Assembly (NCBI GenBank): GCA_021796835.1 | Contig: JAKABO010000002.1 | Location: 60,659-124,658 of the forward strand | Origin: Pseudomonadota bacterium | GTDB lineage: Bacteria > Pseudomonadota > Gammaproteobacteria > Burkholderiales > Ferrovaceae | Reading direction: 5' to 3' | DNA: 64,000 nucleotides | In this document: in pieces, positions 18,923 to 28,610 of the stretch | How positions within the stretch are numbered: position 1 is the stretch's first letter | Layout of the letters: the number at the start of each line of letters is the position of its first letter | The notes under the pieces: model-generated | Told to the model about the DNA's origin: nothing | The model's database searches: none | What the model saw: only the letters and a program-made list of their open reading frames with translations | Position numbers and translations under genes: made by a program

Positions 18923-20446
18923 ATGACGGATCGTTATCTGGAACGCATCCTGCGCGCCGGTCGCGTGTATGACGTGGCCATGGAGAGCCCTTTGCAGCGT
19001 TTGCCGCGTCTCTCTGCCCGACTGGACAACGAACTCTGGCTCAAGCGCGAAGACCTGCAGCCCGTGTTCTCCTTCAAATTGCGTGGGGCCTACAACAAGA
19101 TGGCCAGTCTTTCGCCAGAGACACTGGCGCGTGGGGTGATCGCGGCCAGTGCCGGAAATCATGCCCAGGGCGTGGCTCTGGCTGCGCAGCGCATGGGCGT
19201 GCGTGCGCTCATCGTCATGCCCGTCACCGCACCGAGGATCAAGGTGGAAGCGGTGCAGGCCCTGGGCGGTGAAGTGGTGCTGGAAGGGGTGTCTTACTCG
19301 GAGGCCTACGAACATGCTCTGACCCTGGTGGAAAAGGAAGGGTTGACGTTTGTGCATCCCTATGATGACCCCGAGGTCATCGCCGGACAAGGGACCATCG
19401 GACAGGAAATCCTGCGTCAGCACGCTGCGCCACTGGAGGCGATTTTTGTGCCCATCGGTGGCGGAGGGTTGATTGCGGGCGTGGCCGCCCTGGTCAAGCA
19501 ACTGCGCCCCGAGATTCGCATCATCGGAGTACAACCCCAGGATTCCGATGCCATGCGTCAGTCCCTGGCGGCAGGGCGACGGGTCGTGCTGGATCAGGTG
19601 GGACTGTTTGCCGACGGGGTGGCGGTTCGTCAGGTAGGACAGGAAACTTTTCGTTTATGCCAGAAGTACGTGGATGAAGTGGTGACGGTGGACACGGATG
19701 CGCTCTGTGCCGCGGTCAAGGATGTCTTCGACGATACCCGCGCCGTGCTCGAGCCGGCGGGGGCTCTGGCGGTGGCCGGACTCAAGCAGGTCGCGCAGCG
19801 CGCGGAATGGCGGGGCAAATCCGTCATCGCCATTGCCAGCGGCGCCAACCTCAATTTTGACCGGCTGCGTTTCGTGGCGGAACGGGCCGAACTGGGGGAA
19901 CAGCGCGAAGGCCTGTTTGCCGCGACCATCCCCGAACGTCCCGGTAGTTTTCGCCAGTTCTGTGCGCTGTTGGGATCGAGAGCGGTGACGGAATTCAATT
20001 ATCGCTATGCAGATCACCAGCAGGCCCACGTTTTTGTGGGGGTCTCTTTGACACAGCCCGATGAGTTGCCGGAATTATTGAATCGTCTGCACGGGCAGGG
20101 TATTCGTACGCTTGACCTGACTCACAACGAAATGGCCAAACTTCATGTTCGTCATTTGGTGGGCGGGCATGCCCCGCAGGCCGAGCATGAAATCCTGTAC
20201 CGCTTCGAGTTTCCCGAGCGTCCTGGCGCCCTGGCCTGTTTTCTTGAACGCCTGAGCGCGCACTGGAACATCAGTCTCTTTCACTACCGCAACCACGGAG
20301 CCGACTACGGGAGGGTGTTGGTGGGATTGCAGGTTCCTCCGTCGGATCAGGAGGATTTCCGGAATTTCCTGAACATCCTGGGTTACCCCTGGGTGGATGA
20401 AACCCGGAATTCTGCGTACCAACTGTTTCTGGGAGGCGGCGCATGA
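18923..20446 (+). CDS. ilvA: Threonine ammonia-lyase, biosynthetic (two ACT-like domains)
   Basis: LWLKREDLQPVFSFKLRGAYNKM, SAGNHAQG, GGGGLIAG; C-terminal duplicated regulatory domain. Confidence 0.93.
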   Translation: MTDRYLERILRAGRVYDVAMESPLQRLPRLSARLDNELWLKREDLQPVFSFKLRGAYNKMASLSPETLARGVIAASAGNHAQGVALAAQRMGVRALIVMPVTAPRIKVEAVQALGGEVVLEGVSYSEAYEHALTLVEKEGLTFVHPYDDPEVIAGQGTIGQEILRQHAAPLEAIFVPIGGGGLIAGVAALVKQLRPEIRIIGVQPQDSDAMRQSLAAGRRVVLDQVGLFADGVAVRQVGQETFRLCQKYVDEVVTVDTDALCAAVKDVFDDTRAVLEPAGALAVAGLKQVAQRAEWRGKSVIAIASGANLNFDRLRFVAERAELGEQREGLFAATIPERPGSFRQFCALLGSRAVTEFNYRYADHQQAHVFVGVSLTQPDELPELLNRLHGQGIRTLDLTHNEMAKLHVRHLVGGHAPQAEHEILYRFEFPERPGALACFLERLSAHWNISLFHYRNHGADYGRVLVGLQVPPSDQEDFRNFLNILGYPWVDETRNSAYQLFLGGGA

Positions 20447-22653
20447 GTTGGGATGGGGCTGGAAAGCGGTGGTGGGCGCATTTCTGGGCGGGGATATTTC
20501 TTCTGGCGTGCTGGTTGCCGGGGCAGGCGGCGGAAGAAGGGCAGGGACCGGCCGACCGGATTTTCCGTGCGTTGGGGCCGGAGGGGCAGAGTACCATCCG
20601 GCTCCTGACCACCGCTGCCACCTGCCCGACACTCGTGGTGGATGGGCAGCCCCGCCCCATGGATTTGAGGGTCGGCCCCCGCCTGGAACCCCGTGACGAT
20701 CATCCGGGATCGGTATTTCCGGAGCGTGTTTGCGAGGCTGCCCACATACCGGCGGCGGCCTCGGTGCAGTGGCAGGGGCGGGTTTTGCCTGCGTTGACTC
20801 ATCCGCCGCGCAGGATCGTGGTGCTGGGGGATACGGGATGTCGGATCAAATGGCCCGGTTTCTACCAGTCCTGCAACGATCCGCTTCAGTGGCCGCTGGC
20901 TCAGGTGGCACACAGTGCGGCGGCAGAACATCCTGATCTGGTATTGCACGTGGGCGACTATGCGTATCGCGAAAGCCCCTGCCTGGCCAGCGGCTGTGTC
21001 GGGACGCCTCATGGTTACGGGGGAGACGTGTGGCAGGCCGATTTTTTCGAACCCATGGCTCCCTTGCTGGAAGCAGCCCCCTGGGTGATGGTGCGGGGCA
21101 ATCATGAGTCCTGTGCCCGGGCAGGACAGGGATGGTTTCGTTATCTCGATCCTTTTCCCTATGATCCCGCTCATTCCTGTTCCGTGTCGGGCGGAACCCG
21201 GGAAGCGCCGGATCCTCCCTATGGCGTGTTGCTGGGGGACGGATTGCAGTGGGTCGTGATGGATTCCACGGCCGTTTCGGAAAAGAAACCGCGTCCGGGC
21301 AGTGCCACGGTGGAGACCTATTTCCGTCAATTTGCGCAGGTTGCCCGATTGACGGCTCGCTCAACCCAGAACTGGCTCACGCTTCATCATCCGATCCTGG
21401 GGTACGGTTACCTGCCTCTGGTGGGGTATGAACCCGCCAATTATCAACTCAGCGCGGCCCTGGCCGAACATCATTATCCCGACTGGACTCCTCCCGGCGT
21501 TCAGTTGGTGGTGCAGGGGCATATCCATACCTTTGAGTTGTCCCGATTCGAGGGAACTTCGGCGCTTGGTTTGATCGCCGGTTTTGGTGGGTCCATGCTG
21601 GAACCAGGTTTCCCGGTCTGGGTCCCCGGTCACAACGAAGTGGCCCCCGGCGTACGGGTGGCCCAGTCTTACAACGACCAGCATTATGGCTATCTGCTCA
21701 TGGAACGGATGGAAGGGGGGCAATGGCGCCTGACGGAAAAGGATGCACAGGGTCAGATCCGCCGCACTTGTCTGTTGGCACTGGACCGGACTCCCACTGG
21801 TTTTCATTGTGAGGGGACGTTGCCTGCGGTACAGTCCCTCGATCTGCCGGATTCCGCCGGGGCGGCGGATTACCTGTTGCTGGGCGAGGTGCATGACAAC
21901 CAGGCCGGGCATGCACTGCGCCAGCATTGGCTGGAATCCCTGGTCAAGCGCAGGGATTACGTCCTGGCCATGGAACAGTTGAATCGTGCGCGCCAAACCC
22001 CCCTCACCGAAGCCGAGGATAAAGTCCGGGGGCCCGTGGCCCAGAGTGATCCGGCACTGCATGCCGTGGCAGAAGCCGGAGGGTTTGACTTCAAGGGCTG
22101 GCACTGGGATTTTTATGCCCCTGTCCTGGCGCTGGCGGTGAATCAACGCTGGCCTCTGGGGGCGACCAATCTGGATCGTCAGACCCTGATGAAACTCATG
22201 ACCGGTAAGGAACCCATGCCGCCCGAACCGTTGCACTGGAGTGCGCGGCAGCAGGAAATTTTGACGGACGAAGTGCGTGAAGGACACTGTCGCCTGTTAC
22301 CGGAAACCCAGTTGCCCGGCATGGTGGCCGCGCAGCAGGCACGCGACCGCAGCATGGCCGAAAGCCTGGTAGCCTGGCACCACCAGACGGGCAAGCCTGT
22401 GATTTTGCTGGCAGGGAACGGACATCTGCGCAAGGACACGGCGGTTCCTCTGTGGTTGCAGCAACTGGATCCGGGCGCTCGGGTCGTGAGTGTGGCGATA
22501 CTGGAGCCCGAACAGATGCACGACCCCAAACTGGCGGGCGTCTACGATGAAACTTTCGAGGTTCCCCTGCAGGCCCGGGCAGATCCCTGCGTGGCGCTAC
22601 GGGAACGCCTCAGTGGGAAACGACCCCTCCCGACAGACCAAAAAGCTCCTTGA
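20443..22653 (+). CDS. Secreted calcineurin-like metallophosphoesterase fused to a ChaN-family (heme-binding uptake, Tiki-like) domain
   Basis: N-term signal; VVLGDTG, LHVGDYAYRE, VRGNHESC, VVQGHIHTFE metallophosphatase motifs; C-term YLLLGEVHDN…AMEQLNR…ILLAGNGHLRKDTAVPLW ChaN motifs; ATGA overlap with ilvA. Confidence 0.75.
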   Translation: MSWDGAGKRWWAHFWAGIFLLACWLPGQAAEEGQGPADRIFRALGPEGQSTIRLLTTAATCPTLVVDGQPRPMDLRVGPRLEPRDDHPGSVFPERVCEAAHIPAAASVQWQGRVLPALTHPPRRIVVLGDTGCRIKWPGFYQSCNDPLQWPLAQVAHSAAAEHPDLVLHVGDYAYRESPCLASGCVGTPHGYGGDVWQADFFEPMAPLLEAAPWVMVRGNHESCARAGQGWFRYLDPFPYDPAHSCSVSGGTREAPDPPYGVLLGDGLQWVVMDSTAVSEKKPRPGSATVETYFRQFAQVARLTARSTQNWLTLHHPILGYGYLPLVGYEPANYQLSAALAEHHYPDWTPPGVQLVVQGHIHTFELSRFEGTSALGLIAGFGGSMLEPGFPVWVPGHNEVAPGVRVAQSYNDQHYGYLLMERMEGGQWRLTEKDAQGQIRRTCLLALDRTPTGFHCEGTLPAVQSLDLPDSAGAADYLLLGEVHDNQAGHALRQHWLESLVKRRDYVLAMEQLNRARQTPLTEAEDKVRGPVAQSDPALHAVAEAGGFDFKGWHWDFYAPVLALAVNQRWPLGATNLDRQTLMKLMTGKEPMPPEPLHWSARQQEILTDEVREGHCRLLPETQLPGMVAAQQARDRSMAESLVAWHHQTGKPVILLAGNGHLRKDTAVPLWLQQLDPGARVVSVAILEPEQMHDPKLAGVYDETFEVPLQARADPCVALRERLSGKRPLPTDQKAP

Positions 22654-24478
22654 TGTCGAGGATCAACACGATTTCTCCATCGCTGGACATGGTCACGCCC
22701 GCCACGCCACTGGGGCGGAAGGTATCGAGAGATTTGATGACGACGTCATCGTGGCCGTCAAACCCATCCACCGACAGAATGAAACTCTGATTTTCCACCT
22801 GCATCAGAACCCCCGTATGGGCCTGGTTTGACTCTTCCCAATGGAGAAGTTGAGCCAGGGACACCATGGGTAGAATTTCTCCCCGCACGACCAGGGTGGT
22901 CTTGCCGCCCACATGCTGAATCTGGTTATGTTCAAGCGCGATGATTTCACGGACCAGAGACAACGGCACGGCAAAGGACTGTGCGCCGATGCGTACCATG
23001 AGGACCGGCAGAATGGCCAGGGTCAGCGGCAGCGAAATGGTCAGTTCCGATCCTTTTCCGACCTCCGAACGAATGGTGACATTGCCATTCAATTTCTTTA
23101 TGTTGGTTTTGACCACATCCATTCCCACCCCCCGCCCGGAGACGCTGGAGATCTGCTCCTTGGTGGAAAAACCGGGCAGGAATATGAGTTCCAGGCACTG
23201 CGTTTCGTCCAGGCTGCTGGCGACTTCAGGGCTGATCAACCCCTTGGCGATGGCTTTGGCCCGGATGGCTTCGGGGTCCATGCCCTTGCCGTCATCGGCG
23301 ATGACGATGTTGATGTGGTCGCCAATCTGGCGCGCTTGCAACTGGATGAGACTTTTGACGGGTTTGCCTGCTGCGGTACGCTCTGCCGGTAATTCCACGC
23401 CATGGTCCACGGCATTACGAATCAGGTGGACCAGAGGATCATTCAGGTCTTCGATCATGGTCTTGTCGATTTCCGTTTCTTCTCCGACCAGAACCAATTC
23501 CACTTCCTTGTTCAACTGCCGCGCCAGGTCCCGCGCCAGGCGGGGAAATTTTTTGAACAGGCGGCCGATGGGCTGCATGCGTGTTTTCATGACCGAGTTT
23601 TGCAGGCTGACCACCAGCATGTCTAACTGGTTGACGGCCTCATCGAGCGCGCGCAGGGTGTTGGCATCCTGTTTTCCCAACAGAATGTCGGAGCGTAACT
23701 GATTCAGGCGGTTCTTGGTCAGGCCGATTTCCCCGGACAGATTGAGCACCTGGTCCAGGCGCTCCGTATCGACCCGAATAGTGTTTTCCTTGACGTTTTC
23801 TGACTCCCGACGTCCACCTGGGCTGGCATTGGCCGGGGAATCGGTGGCGCGGCGACCGTAACTTCTGATTTCCTGAGGCGCTTCGGCGGAGGATTCCGGG
23901 GTCGGGTGGAGGTTTTGAGACGGAGGAGGCGCGTTCGCGGCGGGTTTGTCCTGAGCATGGGGAACGGCGGGTGGGAGCGGTTCCGGGGGAGTACCAGCGC
24001 TAGTCAGGGCCGCAAACAGGGCATTCCAGTCTGGGCCGGGGGGTGGAGAAGCCGGAGCAGAGGCAGGCGTTGCCTTTGCCAGCGGTTTTCCTTCCAGAAT
24101 GGCTTCCAGTGCCTGGGTGATGGCGGGCGGCGCCGAGGACGGCTGGGTATTTTGAGAGAGTGCGCCAAACATGTGACGAACTTCGCTGGTGGCGGACAGA
24201 ATGGCATCCATGATGTTGGCATCGAGGGCCAGTTGATCGTTACGAAGGCGATCAAAGAGATTTTCTGTCAGGTGACACAGGGTGACCAATTCTGTGGCAT
24301 TGAGGAAGCCTGCGCCCCCCTTGATGGTGTGAAATCCCCGGAAGATATCGTTGAGCAGACCGTGGTCGTGGGGGGCCTGTTCGAGCATCAGGAGTTTGCT
24401 GTCCACATCGTCCAGCAGTTCCGAAGATTCCTGCAGAAAATCCTGCAGCAGTTCTTCCATTCCGGAAAAGTCGCTCAT
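22610..24478 (-). CDS. cheA: Chemotaxis histidine kinase CheA
   Basis: 622 aa; HPT IFRGFHTIKGGAGFLN, LVHLIRNAVDHGVE, SGRGVGMDVV, CheW-like C-term. Confidence 0.95.
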   Translation of the reverse strand: MSDFSGMEELLQDFLQESSELLDDVDSKLLMLEQAPHDHGLLNDIFRGFHTIKGGAGFLNATELVTLCHLTENLFDRLRNDQLALDANIMDAILSATSEVRHMFGALSQNTQPSSAPPAITQALEAILEGKPLAKATPASAPASPPPGPDWNALFAALTSAGTPPEPLPPAVPHAQDKPAANAPPPSQNLHPTPESSAEAPQEIRSYGRRATDSPANASPGGRRESENVKENTIRVDTERLDQVLNLSGEIGLTKNRLNQLRSDILLGKQDANTLRALDEAVNQLDMLVVSLQNSVMKTRMQPIGRLFKKFPRLARDLARQLNKEVELVLVGEETEIDKTMIEDLNDPLVHLIRNAVDHGVELPAERTAAGKPVKSLIQLQARQIGDHINIVIADDGKGMDPEAIRAKAIAKGLISPEVASSLDETQCLELIFLPGFSTKEQISSVSGRGVGMDVVKTNIKKLNGNVTIRSEVGKGSELTISLPLTLAILPVLMVRIGAQSFAVPLSLVREIIALEHNQIQHVGGKTTLVVRGEILPMVSLAQLLHWEESNQAHTGVLMQVENQSFILSVDGFDGHDDVVIKSLDTFRPSGVAGVTMSSDGEIVLILDIKELFGLSGGVVSH

Positions 24479-24482
24479 GATG

Positions 24483-25199
24483 TCAGAATCCCAGGCTTTC
24501 CAGCAATTCGTCTACCTGATCCTGGCTCGTGACCACGTCACTGCGTCCTGATGTCGCTCCCACCAGGGGGCCGTTGAGCAGTCCCTCGTCCACACGGGAC
24601 AGGGCGGGGGCATTTTCCACCAGTAGGGCGATGAGTTGTTTTTCCATGTTTTGAGTGACTTCCAGGGTTTTTTTGATGACCTGGCCCGTCAAGTCCTGAA
24701 AGTCCTGAGCCATCACGATTTCCATGAGAAAGGTCTGGATCGCTTTGGTTTGTTTCGGGATTTCGAACAGTTGGGCATGGGTGCGGGTGACCAGGGCCTT
24801 GAACTGTTCCACCGATACCTTGCCCTCGAAAAGGGACTGCCATTCGTTGGACAACCGGAGGCAATCCGACTGTATCTTCTCCACGATGGGCTGGGCCGCA
24901 TCCGTGGCATTGAGTACCCGTTCTGCCGCCTGTTGGGTCATGGCCGCCACATAGCCGAGACGATCGCGTGCATCGGGAATGGAAGAGGCCACGGTTTCCA
25001 GGCTTTTATCCAATCCCAATTCGCGCAAACTGTCATGGAGCGTTCGAGTCAACTGACCAATTTCATTGAATACTTTTTCGGTCGTGTCGCAAGTGGGGCA
25101 ACTGCTCTCGTCTTCCTTGTTTTCCCCATTCATGCCGTTCTGGGCGGCGACGATGCTGTCGAAAAGGGATTCCAGATCATCGTTGTCTTGGACGCTCAT
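24483..25199 (-). CDS. cheZ: Chemotaxis protein phosphatase CheZ
   Basis: 238 aa; IVMAQDFQDLTGQVIKK active-site helix, C-terminal DQVDELLESLGF. Confidence 0.93.
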   Translation of the reverse strand: MSVQDNDDLESLFDSIVAAQNGMNGENKEDESSCPTCDTTEKVFNEIGQLTRTLHDSLRELGLDKSLETVASSIPDARDRLGYVAAMTQQAAERVLNATDAAQPIVEKIQSDCLRLSNEWQSLFEGKVSVEQFKALVTRTHAQLFEIPKQTKAIQTFLMEIVMAQDFQDLTGQVIKKTLEVTQNMEKQLIALLVENAPALSRVDEGLLNGPLVGATSGRSDVVTSQDQVDELLESLGF

Positions 25200-25206
25200 G
25201 GCATTC

Positions 25207-25602
25207 TCACTTCTTCATGTTCTGAAAGATTTTCTTTAACTTTTCATCCATGGTGGCCGCGGTGAAAGGTTTGACGATATAACCACTGGCCCCTGCCTGA
25301 GCGGCTTCTATGATGTTTTCCTTCTTGGCTTCGGCCGTGACCATGAGTACGGGCAGATGTCTGAGGGAAGGGTCCTTGCGGATGGCTCGCAACAAGTCGA
25401 TTCCCGTCATGTTGGGCATGTTCCAGTCCGACACGACAAACTCGATGTCTCCGGCGCGCAACTTGCTGAGGGCATCCACCCCGTCTTCTGCTTCGATCAC
25501 ATTGGTAAAGCCCAACTCTTTCAAAAGGTTGCGGACGATCCGCCGCATCGTGGAAAAATCATCCACCACCAGAAACTTCATGTTGGCATCAACCACGCTC
25601 AT
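25207..25602 (-). CDS. cheY: Chemotaxis response regulator CheY
   Basis: 131 aa; [34 protein letters not shown]. Confidence 0.95.
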   Translation of the reverse strand: MSVVDANMKFLVVDDFSTMRRIVRNLLKELGFTNVIEAEDGVDALSKLRAGDIEFVVSDWNMPNMTGIDLLRAIRKDPSLRHLPVLMVTAEAKKENIIEAAQAGASGYIVKPFTAATMDEKLKKIFQNMKK

Positions 25603-25612
25603 TCTCCATCAT

Positions 25613-26575
25613 TCAACTCAGCAAGGGGCGCAAGGTTTCCGACAGCATGGCCGCGTCAAACTTCGCAACGTAATAGTCTACGCCGACCCGGTTACCCATG
25701 GCTCGATTGGCCTGCGACGAGAGCGATGAATGCATGACAACGGGAATTTCGTCAAAACGTTTGTCCGCTTTCAATTGTTGCGTCAACACATACCCATCCA
25801 TTTCAGGCATCTCCGCATCCACCAGAATCACCTGAATCTGGTTGCGCAGGGGATAATTTCCATGCGAAGCGCTGTCCGCCAAGCCGCACAACCGCTCCCA
25901 CGCCTCTCGTCCGTTATTGGCACGCAAATGCTTGACTCCCATTTTATCCAGCAATTCCGCTATTGTCTTGCGTGCAACGGAAGAATCATCTGCAAAAAAG
26001 ACGCACTTTTCATGGCCACTTTCTATTTTCGGAACATTACCTACCACATTTTCCCCAAAAGCCGAGGCCAATACCTGCTCCACGTCGACGATGGAGATCA
26101 GTTCTCCCGTGGGAAGTTCGGTAATGGCATTGATGAGGTTGTCACCACTTCCGGAGAAGTCGTTCTCTGGTGCGCGGACGGTACTCCAGTCGACGCGGAT
26201 GATTCGGTCCACGCCGGCGACCAGAAACCCCAGCGTGTGGCGGCTGTATTCGGTGACCAGCATGGTGGTGCGCTCGTGCGCGCGGGCGTTTTCCAACTTC
26301 ATGAAACTGACCAGATCCAGAACGGGGATGATGTGTCCGCGCAGGCTGACGATGCCGGAAACGCCAGCGGGCATGTTGGGCGTCCGGGTGACCTTCATGG
26401 CGTGGGTGACTTCGCGCACCTTGAACACATTGATGCCAAATTTTTCTTCCGTCCCCAGAGAAAACAGCAAGATCTCCATCTTGTTGGATCCTGCCAGATT
26501 GGTCCGCGCATTCACGGCATCCAGCAGTTCATCTCCCACCGGGGAAAATGTTTGGGGCTGATTCTGAAAAGTCAT
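25613..26575 (-). CDS. cheV: Chemotaxis coupling protein CheV (CheW + REC)
   Basis: N-term CheW-like domain, C-term REC (FFADDSSVARK, VDAEMPEMDGY). Confidence 0.92.
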   Translation of the reverse strand: MTFQNQPQTFSPVGDELLDAVNARTNLAGSNKMEILLFSLGTEEKFGINVFKVREVTHAMKVTRTPNMPAGVSGIVSLRGHIIPVLDLVSFMKLENARAHERTTMLVTEYSRHTLGFLVAGVDRIIRVDWSTVRAPENDFSGSGDNLINAITELPTGELISIVDVEQVLASAFGENVVGNVPKIESGHEKCVFFADDSSVARKTIAELLDKMGVKHLRANNGREAWERLCGLADSASHGNYPLRNQIQVILVDAEMPEMDGYVLTQQLKADKRFDEIPVVMHSSLSSQANRAMGNRVGVDYYVAKFDAAMLSETLRPLLS

Positions 26576-27531
26576 GGGGCCTCCGCACCTTTCAGCAGGC
26601 GAGTCAGTGTGCTCGCCAAACGATTGGGTTCAAATTTCGAGATATATTCGTCCACCCCCACGGTCTTGCCCAATTGCTGGTTGGAACTGCCGGACAACGA
26701 GGAATGCATGAGCACCGGGATGCCTGCGAACCGTTTGTCTTCCTTGATCTTTCGGGTCAGCATGTAGCCATCCATCTCGGGCATTTCCACATCGGTCAGG
26801 ATGAGTTGAAGCGTATCCTTCAGCGGGGTGTGGGCACTTTCGGCAACCTCTGCCAGATGACGCAACTCATCCCATGCCTGGCGACCATTCACCGCCGAAA
26901 TGCCCTGTACGCCCATGGCTTCCAGGGTACGGGCAATCTGTTTGCGGGCGACAGAGGAATCATCGGCATAGAACACCCGCCGATTGTTCAGGCCGAGAGG
27001 CCTCACGTTGCGGTAGATGGATTCGTCCTCGCCGATCTGAGCGGTTTCGGCCAGTACGCGTTCCACATCCAGCATCATGACCAGTCGTCCATCCGGCAGT
27101 TCCGTCACGGCGGTGACCAGTCCTCCCAGAGGGGTATTCACCATTTCGGGAGGGACCCGCATGGCCGACCAGTCGAGACGCAGGATGGTATCCACCGATT
27201 CCACCAGAAATCCCTGGGTGTGACCGTTGTATTCCGTGATGATCGTGATGTCCGGAACGGTTTCGAGTGGAATGCCGATGTACTTGGCCAGTCCGATGAT
27301 GGGAATCAGGATGCCGCGCAGGCTGACCATTCCCTCCACGGCTTCGGGCATTTCCGGAGCGCGCGTGATGGGTGGGGTGCGCAGTACCTCGCGTACCTTG
27401 AAGACATTGATGCCATAAGTTTCGCGGCGTTCGGTTCGGGGGTTGATCCCCAACGTGAACATCAGAATTTCCAACTTGTTGGTTCCCGCCAACTTGGTTC
27501 GGGCATCGATTTTGGAAAGTAGTTCAGACAT
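26572..27531 (-). CDS. cheV: Chemotaxis coupling protein CheV, second tandem paralog
   Basis: Same architecture as 25613-26575; FYADDSSVARK, TDVEMPEMDGY; 4-bp overlap. Confidence 0.92.
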   Translation of the reverse strand: MSELLSKIDARTKLAGTNKLEILMFTLGINPRTERRETYGINVFKVREVLRTPPITRAPEMPEAVEGMVSLRGILIPIIGLAKYIGIPLETVPDITIITEYNGHTQGFLVESVDTILRLDWSAMRVPPEMVNTPLGGLVTAVTELPDGRLVMMLDVERVLAETAQIGEDESIYRNVRPLGLNNRRVFYADDSSVARKQIARTLEAMGVQGISAVNGRQAWDELRHLAEVAESAHTPLKDTLQLILTDVEMPEMDGYMLTRKIKEDKRFAGIPVLMHSSLSGSSNQQLGKTVGVDEYISKFEPNRLASTLTRLLKGAEAP

Positions 27532-27611
27532 GGATCATCCTTGGTTCACTGTCTTTGAGCATGGCCGTTCTTCATGATAAGGGATAGCGACTTTTTTGCC
27601 GGAAACTTTAA

Positions 27612-28592
27612 TCAGCGGGTCGGGCTGACGGGCAGCGGGGGAGCCGGCGCGGCGGGAGAGGGAGGTGCCGGTGGAACACTGTTTTCCACCTGAATGACAC
27701 CGCCGTCATGGCGTGCCGTATCCTCGGCCCGTTTGTTCATGACAATGATGCTGATGCGCCGATTGGTCGGATCGTTGGGATCGTTTTTATTCAGCAGGAC
27801 GGCCGACGCCAGTCCGACGACGCGCAGGACCTTGTCGGGGTCCATGCCCCCCGTGATCAGTTCACGCCGGGAGGCGTTGGCTCGGTCGGCAGAGAGGTCC
27901 CAATTGTTGTATCCACCTTTGGCTCCTTTCATGTCCACGGAGTAGGGGCGCGCATCCGTATGTCCGGACAAACTGATAAAATTGGGGACATCATTGAGGC
28001 TTTTACCGATTTCACGGAGGATATCGCGGGTGTAGGGTTCCAGTTGGGCGCTTCCCACCCGGAACATGGGACGATTCTGGCGATCCACGATCTGAATGCG
28101 CAATCCCTCGCTGGTGAGGTCCAGAAGGATCTGGTCCTTGAATTTCTCCAGGTTGGGGTTATGGGCGATGACCCCTTCGATCCTTGTCTTCAATTCCTTG
28201 AGTTTGGCCAATTCATCGGCCTGCTCCTTACGTTTGAAGTCGGTATCGGATGTCTTGAGACTGATGATTTTTTTCCTGGAAGGAAGGTCTCCCCTCTTGA
28301 CTTGTCCCTCGCTACGTGACAGGTCTTTCCCGCCCCCCTTGATAACGCTGGAACTGTTTCCGCTGCCGGATCCCCCTTCAAGGGCAATCTTCAGGGGGGT
28401 TTTGAAATAATCCTCGATCCCTTGCAGATCTCCCCGAGTGGTGGAGCCCAGTAGCCACATCAGGAGAAAGAACGCCATCATGGCCGTCACAAAATCGGCA
28501 TAGGCGATTTTCCAGGCTCCTCCGTGGTGCCCGCCACCCGCAACCTTTTTGATGCGTTTGACGACGATGGGGCGTTTGTCTTCGGCGGTCAT
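27612..28592 (-). CDS. motB: Flagellar motor stator MotB
   Basis: KIAYADFVTAMMAFFLLMWLL plug/TM; OmpA-like LSGHTDARPY. Confidence 0.95.
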   Translation of the reverse strand: MTAEDKRPIVVKRIKKVAGGGHHGGAWKIAYADFVTAMMAFFLLMWLLGSTTRGDLQGIEDYFKTPLKIALEGGSGSGNSSSVIKGGGKDLSRSEGQVKRGDLPSRKKIISLKTSDTDFKRKEQADELAKLKELKTRIEGVIAHNPNLEKFKDQILLDLTSEGLRIQIVDRQNRPMFRVGSAQLEPYTRDILREIGKSLNDVPNFISLSGHTDARPYSVDMKGAKGGYNNWDLSADRANASRRELITGGMDPDKVLRVVGLASAVLLNKNDPNDPTNRRISIIVMNKRAEDTARHDGGVIQVENSVPPAPPSPAAPAPPLPVSPTR

Positions 28593-28610
28593 CGACCCGG
28601 TTCCTCAGGA

